Below, in pieces: positions 61,075-64,000 of a DNA stretch of 64,000 bases (position 1 is the first letter of the stretch; every line of letters starts with the position of its first letter). The position numbers were made by a program, and so were the translations under genes. The notes under the pieces were generated by a model. The model ran no database searches. It saw nothing but the letters and a program-made list of their open reading frames with translations, and had not been told where the DNA came from. This stretch comes from Bradyrhizobium algeriense. GTDB taxonomy: Bacteria > Pseudomonadota > Alphaproteobacteria > Rhizobiales > Xanthobacteraceae. The DNA lies in contig NZ_PYCN01000003.1 in assembly GCF_003062295.1 (NCBI RefSeq), forward strand, positions 434,001 through 498,000, written 5' to 3'.

Positions 61075-61150
61075 TGGTGTCCAGAGTCAGTGCCGCCCTG
61101 ACCTCCTCGGCTTTTCAAACCGATGCTTTCACTGGATTAGCTTCCTGGAC
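61075..61150 (-). tRNA. tRNA-Phe (GAA), aberrant T-loop
   Basis: Acceptor GTCCAGG/TCTGGAC with encoded CCA. Stem TCGGT/GCCGA with loop TTGAAAA gives anticodon GAA. The T-stem GTCAG/CTGAC is perfect, but its loop is GGCGGCA. Confidence 0.65.
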
Positions 61151-61182
61151 GGCGAGTTGCGCAAATGCGCTACTTCGCAATT

Positions 61183-61256
61183 TGGCGCGGACCAGCGGAA
61201 TCGAACCGCTATCAATGCGCGGGCAGCGCACGGCACTCCCAATATACCAGATCCGC
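61183..61256 (-). tRNA. tRNA-Gly (GCC)
   Basis: Acceptor GCGGATC/GGTCCGC, encoded CCA, and stem GTGCG/CGCAT with loop CTGCCCG (GCC). T-arm AGCGG-TTCGATT-CCGCT. Confidence 0.88.
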
Positions 61257-61310
61257 GAATTTTGACGGCCATTTGCGAATTTCGGTCGCTATCGCAAATC
61301 TGCAGGAGGA

Positions 61311-61395
61311 TGGTGGGTAACCGCGGAATTGAACCGCGCATGCGCATAGGCGCAGGCTTTACAGGCCCACTCAGTCACCAGACTTGGCGTTACCC
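61311..61395 (-). tRNA. tRNA-Tyr (GTA)
   Basis: Perfect acceptor GGGTAAC/GTTACCC, encoded CCA, loop CTGTAAA (GTA) and a long variable arm, as required for bacterial tRNA-Tyr. Confidence 0.9.
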
Positions 61396-61467
61396 TAAAT
61401 GTTTTGCCCCCCGTCGGGCGGAGAGCCTCGCTGGCCCGGCGGGACTGCAGTTTTCGACCATCAAGCT

Positions 61468-61540
61468 TGGCCGCCAGGAAAGGCCTCGAACCTATGTCGT
61501 CGACCTTCGAAGGGTTACACTCTACGTGGTTATCACCGCC
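61468..61540 (-). tRNA. tRNA-Arg-like (TCG), degenerate
   Basis: The 3' part is tRNA-like: loop CTTCGAA (anticodon TCG), T-loop TTCGAGG and encoded CCA. The 5' acceptor does not pair with the 3' strand (CCTGGCG), and the anticodon stem has a mismatch. The 5' end runs into the hairpin after the HNH gene. It is either a decayed gene or one with a displaced 5' end. Confidence 0.45.
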
Positions 61541-61555
61541 GGCCGAAGCCGGCGG
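61536..61555 (-). terminator. Hairpin with TTCG loop after the HNH gene
   Basis: CCGCCGGC-TTCG-GCCGGCGG starts right after the HNH stop codon. The 8-pair stem with a C(TTCG)G loop is very stable. There is no T-run, so it may act as a processing or stability element rather than an intrinsic terminator. Confidence 0.5.
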
Positions 61556-61556
61556 C

Positions 61557-62093
61557 TTATTTCTCGAGTTCGACGTCCCAGTACAAGAAGTCGCGCCATG
61601 TCTCGTGCAAAAAGTTCGGCGGGAAGTGCCGCTGCGCGGCCATCAGCTGATGCACCGTTGGCTCGGACGGTTTCCGGCGAGGTTTCTCCAGCCTCGTGTC
61701 CTTGCGCATATTGCAGGGGCTGCACGCCGTCGCGATATTCTCCCACGATGTCACGCCTCCTGCGGCGCGCGGCAGGACATGGTCGAAGGTGAGATCGTTC
61801 GGGCGGTGCTGGATGGAGCAATACTGGCACACGAAGTGATCGCGCAGGAAGACGTTGAACCGTGTGAAGGCAACCCGGGGCGGCGGTCGCACGTACTCGC
61901 GTAGTGCAATCACCGACGGCAGCCGCATCGCGGTCGACGGGCTGCGCACCACCTGGTCGTACTCGGCCACGATGACGTGCGATCCCTTCACCACCGCCTT
62001 GACGGCATCCTCCCAGCCGAACAGGCTGAGTGGGAAATAGCTAAGCGGTTGGAAATCCGCGTTGAGCACCAGCGCGGGGCAGTTCTTAAACAT
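61557..62093 (-). CDS. HNH endonuclease inside the tRNA array
   Basis: A 178-residue HNH nuclease-family protein. It opens FKNCPALVLNADFQPLSYFP, continues LSLFGWEDAVKAVVKGSHVI, and has the HNH core CQYCS.. DLTFDHVLPRAAGGVTSWEN with a second zinc pair CSPCNMRKDTRLE. The ATG at 62093 follows AAGGAGGTCGTC, a strong site that fixes the start. Related proteins are widespread in alphaproteobacteria, usually as single genes. Here it splits the tRNA array, which recalls tRNA clusters on phages and islands. Its target (DNA or RNA) is unknown. Confidence 0.88.
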   Translation of the reverse strand: MFKNCPALVLNADFQPLSYFPLSLFGWEDAVKAVVKGSHVIVAEYDQVVRSPSTAMRLPSVIALREYVRPPPRVAFTRFNVFLRDHFVCQYCSIQHRPNDLTFDHVLPRAAGGVTSWENIATACSPCNMRKDTRLEKPRRKPSEPTVHQLMAAQRHFPPNFLHETWRDFLYWDVELEK

Positions 62094-62129
62094 GACGACC
62101 TCCTTCGCGAGAATTCTCTCGACTGAAAT

Positions 62130-62205
62130 TGGCGCCCCTGACGAGAATCGAACTCGCCGCAACTCGATCGACAGTCGAGCCCCGTCGCCAGCTGGGTCCA
62201 GGAGC
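62130..62205 (-). tRNA. tRNA-Asp (GTC)
   Basis: Acceptor GCTCCTG/CAGGGGC, encoded CCA, and perfect stem CTCGA/TCGAG with loop CTGTCGA (GTC). The T-loop is canonical. Confidence 0.88.
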
Positions 62206-62223
62206 AATTTGAATTCTGCAAAG

Positions 62224-62306
62224 TGGTGCGGCCGCCGAGAGTCGAACTCGGATGCACAAGGCGCGCGCCCCTCAAGCGCGGGTGTCTACCGTTCCACCAC
62301 GGCCGC
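62224..62306 (-). tRNA. tRNA-Leu (GAG)
   Basis: Perfect acceptor GCGGCCG/CGGCCGC, encoded CCA, and stem CGCGC/GCGCG with loop TTGAGGG (GAG). A long variable arm is present, as expected for Leu. Confidence 0.88.
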
Positions 62307-62355
62307 GGAATCGTCTTTTTCGAGGTCCCGACTTTCCGCAGGACATCGCTCGAAT

Positions 62356-62441
62356 TGGAGGACCAGGTCGGACTCGAACCGACGGTGACTTGCGTCGACG
62401 GATTAAGAATCCGCTCCCTTGGCCGCTGGGGGCACTGGTCC
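62356..62441 (-). tRNA. tRNA with anticodon CTT (Lys) and a long variable arm
   Basis: Perfect acceptor GGACCAG/CTGGTCC, encoded CCA, and stem GCGGA/TCCGT with loop TTCTTAA (CTT). The variable region is about 14 bases and can form GAC-GCAA-GTC, a class II feature not normal for tRNA-Lys. The discriminator is T. Confidence 0.75.
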
Positions 62442-62446
62442 ATGAT

Positions 62447-62529
62447 TGGAGGATCCGGGTGGTTTCGAACCACTTGCGCACGGCTTAAAAGGCCGCTCCA
62501 TCTCCAGTCAGGTTTAACGCTCCGGATCC
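62447..62529 (-). tRNA. tRNA-Lys (TTT)
   Basis: Perfect acceptor GGATCCG/CGGATCC, encoded CCA, and stem GCGGC/GCCGT with loop CTTTTAA (TTT). The D-region is longer than usual (83 bases in total). It shares the T discriminator and GGAGCGG segment with the neighbouring CTT gene, so the two look like diverged copies. Confidence 0.78.
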
Positions 62530-62627
62530 ATCGTCTTGATGGTTGCGGCGGCAAGCCGCGCCGGTTTCGTAGGGCGTGCCTTGATGGCATCGCTCCTTTC
62601 CGTCAAAGTCGTGACAGCGATGGTCAT
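62514..62627 (-). CDS. 37-codon frame between tRNA genes
   Basis: An ATG at 62627 preceded by AAAGGAGGCCGAC opens a frame reading MTIAVTTLTERSDAIKARPT, then KPARLAAATIKTMDPER and a stop. The stop lies inside the 5' end of the tRNA-Lys (TTT) gene. The strong ribosome-binding site is the main evidence; the peptide is Ala/Thr/Lys-rich with no known match. Confidence 0.45.
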   Translation of the reverse strand: MTIAVTTLTERSDAIKARPTKPARLAAATIKTMDPER

Positions 62628-62644
62628 GTCGGCCTCCTTTCGGT

Positions 62645-62718
62645 TGGTGCTCCAGTCAGGAATCGAACCTGCATCAACCGCTTATCGAGCGGTCGCACTG
62701 CCATTGTGCTACAAGAGC
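62645..62718 (-). tRNA. tRNA-Ile (GAT) with C33
   Basis: Perfect stem ACCGC/GCGGT with loop TCGATAA. Standard numbering gives anticodon GAT with C at position 33 instead of the near-universal T. CCA is encoded; the D-arm (GCAC-AATGGCA-GTGC) and T-arm are regular. Confidence 0.75.
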
Positions 62719-62724
62719 GTGAAT

Positions 62725-62799
62725 TGGTGCGCTTTCACGGAATCGAACCGCGGACAACCGCCATGTCGCGGCGGTACTCTACCTCTGAGCTAAAGGCGC
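62725..62799 (-). tRNA. tRNA-Val (GAC) with C33
   Basis: Perfect stem CCGCC/GGCGG with loop GCGACAT: anticodon GAC, again with C33. CCA is encoded, the D-arm (TAGCTCAGAGGTAGAG) is canonical and the acceptor has one C:A mismatch. Confidence 0.78.
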
Positions 62800-62804
62800 A
62801 TGAT

Positions 62805-62879
62805 TGGTACCCCCGGCTCGGATCGAACGAGCGTATCTCGGTATGTAAAACCGATGCCTTACCGCTTGGCTACGGGAGC
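62805..62879 (-). tRNA. tRNA-Val (TAC)
   Basis: Stem TCGGT/ACCGA with loop TTTACAT gives anticodon TAC. Acceptor GCTCCCG/CGGGGGT pairs with two G:T pairs. CCA is encoded and the T-loop is canonical. Confidence 0.85.
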
Positions 62880-62883
62880 GTGA

Positions 62884-62968
62884 TGGTGCGAGCGGAGGGA
62901 ATTGAACGCCCACGGGCAAGCCCGTCGCAGTCTGAGTGCGGTGCGTCTACCAGTTTCGCCACGCTCGC
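62884..62968 (-). tRNA. tRNA-Leu (CAG)
   Basis: Perfect acceptor GCGAGCG/CGCTCGC, encoded CCA, loop CTCAGAC (CAG) and a long variable arm (ACGGGCTTGCCCGT), as expected for Leu. Confidence 0.88.
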
Positions 62969-62997
62969 GTTACGTATTGAAGATCACACACGACGAT

Positions 62998-63072
62998 TGG
63001 TGCTGACGGGAGGGCTCGAGTCTCCGCGCTTCGGTTTACAAAACCGTTGCTCTCCATCTGAGCTACGCCAGC
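62998..63072 (-). tRNA. tRNA-Thr (TGT)
   Basis: Acceptor GCTGGCG/CGTCAGC with encoded CCA; loop TTTGTAA gives anticodon TGT. The D-arm TAGCTCAGATGGAGAGC is canonical; the T-loop reads CTCGAGC. It is the first tRNA of the array in the direction of transcription. Confidence 0.85.
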
Positions 63073-63233
63073 GTTGAAATTCACAAACGGCCGGAAAACC
63101 CGGCCAATAGAAATTCTGCGCTGCCCTGAAACCACCGTTTGCCGCCCCACCAAAGGGGACCAGTACCGGATCAGCGGGCCATCTTATGTCCTTGCAGGGA
63201 CGGCCATCCTGAATTCGAAATCACTTCACGTCA

Positions 63234-63428
63234 TCACGCGACCTCACGACGCCGGCAGGTGTCCGCCGGGCGAGTTCGGTTGATGTAGTCGAGATAGATC
63301 TGCTCGGCCTGAGCCTCGGAAATCCCGCGGCGCTGCGTCACGATACGCACGAAGGCACGCGCTACCGGCGAGGAGAAAATCCTCTGGCGGCCACGGTTCT
63401 CGAGTGTGGTGGTGGTGTTGCGGGTCAT
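63234..63428 (-). CDS. Small hypothetical protein (64 aa) upstream of the tRNA array
   Basis: A 64-residue basic protein with a helical, plausible sequence (SSPVARAFVRIVTQRRGISE, then AQAEQIYLDYINRTRP). GAGAGCGAAG precedes the ATG, and a 7-pair hairpin (CTCTGCC-TCCA-GGCAGAG) lies just upstream of it. It is in the same direction as the array and 160 bases before the first tRNA, so it may be cotranscribed. I know no family. Confidence 0.5.
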   Translation of the reverse strand: MTRNTTTTLENRGRQRIFSSPVARAFVRIVTQRRGISEAQAEQIYLDYINRTRPADTCRRREVA

Positions 63429-63852
63429 CTTCGCTCTCTGCCTGGAGGCAGAGGGTAGATTCCCACTGCCGATTTACGCTCTTGCTGTTCCGATCGTCCC
63501 GAGATTTTCGGGTGCCAGATAGCTCGAACCTTGCTTCGCCACGCACATGCGCGACCAATCGCACGGCCGAATAAACGGCAGCGCGCTGGCGGCTTTCGCG
63601 ACGATATGTGAGCGCAGGCTCAACATGGCTTCGGTCCTTAAGAGCGCCGGCGAATTCCGGCGAAGGGTCGTTGTGAAATCTCCTATGCGCAGAAGATTTA
63701 AAATTCGTCAAGAGATCGGCGCAAACAATTTTCTAGACGAGGTTGTGTTCTTTGCCCCCGTTCCGTGGCGTTGATGCGGGACAACCGCCTCAAGATACTA
63801 GAGATTCGAGTCGTGCGCGCCCGTTTACCTTGACGCCGCAGATCACGAAAAA
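63429..63852. other. 420 bases without a supported gene
   Basis: It should contain the promoter of the tRNA array on the minus strand. I see no clear gene and cannot name a -10/-35 pair with confidence. Confidence 0.35.
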
Positions 63853-64000
63853 ATGCCGTCAGGTAACCTCCTCGGTCTTTCTATCGCCAATGCGATCGTG
63901 CTCGCGCACGGAGGCGCGCTGTCGCTGCACGACCGGCAACCGCACGGACTGTTGATCTGTCAGGGCGTCAATACAGGCCAGTATGGGTCACTCCATAACC
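63853..64000 (+). pseudogene. Histidine-kinase tail fragment
   Basis: From an ATG at 63853 the frame reads LLGLSIANAIVLAHGGALSL, then HDRQPHGLLI, matching the last ATP-binding motif (G2 box region) of sensor histidine kinases. The rest of the kinase is absent upstream. The frame is open at the window edge. Most likely a gene remnant. Confidence 0.5.

Noticed and set aside
59863..63072. Regularly spaced similar motifs suggesting a CRISPR array
   Set aside because: The recurring pieces (TCGAAC, tgg) are T-loops and CCA ends of different tRNAs. Repeats are not identical and no cas gene is present.
1..64000. Prophage or integrative element covering the window
   Set aside because: No integrase, transposase, conjugation or capsid genes were found. 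Only the tRNA array, a scar and fragments hint at past mobility.

Overview
The window looks like chromosomal DNA of a high-GC alphaproteobacterium, most likely Bradyrhizobium or a close relative. The basis is the dense set of branched-chain amino-acid-type (Liv) ABC transporters, the aerobic catabolic operons, the codon use, and small conserved families typical of that group (DUF2905, MTH938-like, DUF899). No rRNA, integrase, transposase or CRISPR array is visible.

Layout. 1-1565: end of a luciferase-like monooxygenase, a flavin reductase and a small gene. 2.1-9.4 kb (minus): a Liv-type ABC transporter ending in a fused-in acyl-CoA ligase gene, so import is probably coupled to CoA activation. 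9.7-16 kb: single genes (MTH938-like, Tat amidase, SAM hydrolase, DUF2905) and a decayed CapA gene beside a tRNA 3'-end scar. 16-20 kb: a bifunctional penicillin-binding protein with a secreted partner. 20.8-27.8 kb: a lipoprotein, a LuxR regulator and a type I secretion unit (HlyD adaptor plus ABC exporter) next to two Gly/Asp/Asn-rich repeat proteins, its probable cargo. 27.8-36 kb: a loosely packed region with gene fragments (solute-binding protein, glutathione S-transferase, WrbA), a dispersed repeat shared with 1.7-2.0 kb, an HxlR/DUF899/NmrA group, DUF3800, an acetamidase and a LysR regulator. 36.5-46.8 kb (plus): a second Liv transporter followed by pxpA, a biotin carrier, biotin carboxylase, pxpB, pxpC and an AraC regulator; together these resemble a split, urea-carboxylase-like lactam-opening enzyme. 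47-59.7 kb (plus): hydantoinase/oxoprolinase A and B, a ribose-type ABC transporter and a three-subunit molybdenum hydroxylase, which reads as uptake, hydroxylation and ring opening of an N-heterocycle.

59.86-63.07 kb (minus): a dense array of about 24 tRNA genes for 18 amino acids (no Ser or His found), interrupted by an HNH endonuclease gene and a 37-codon reading frame. Several of these tRNAs have odd features (non-TTC T-loops, C33, compact D-arms, a long variable arm with a Lys anticodon). This array is the most unusual object in the window and looks acquired rather than housekeeping. The window ends with a small reading frame and a histidine-kinase tail fragment.

All functions are inferred from the sequence by eye; no database search was run.
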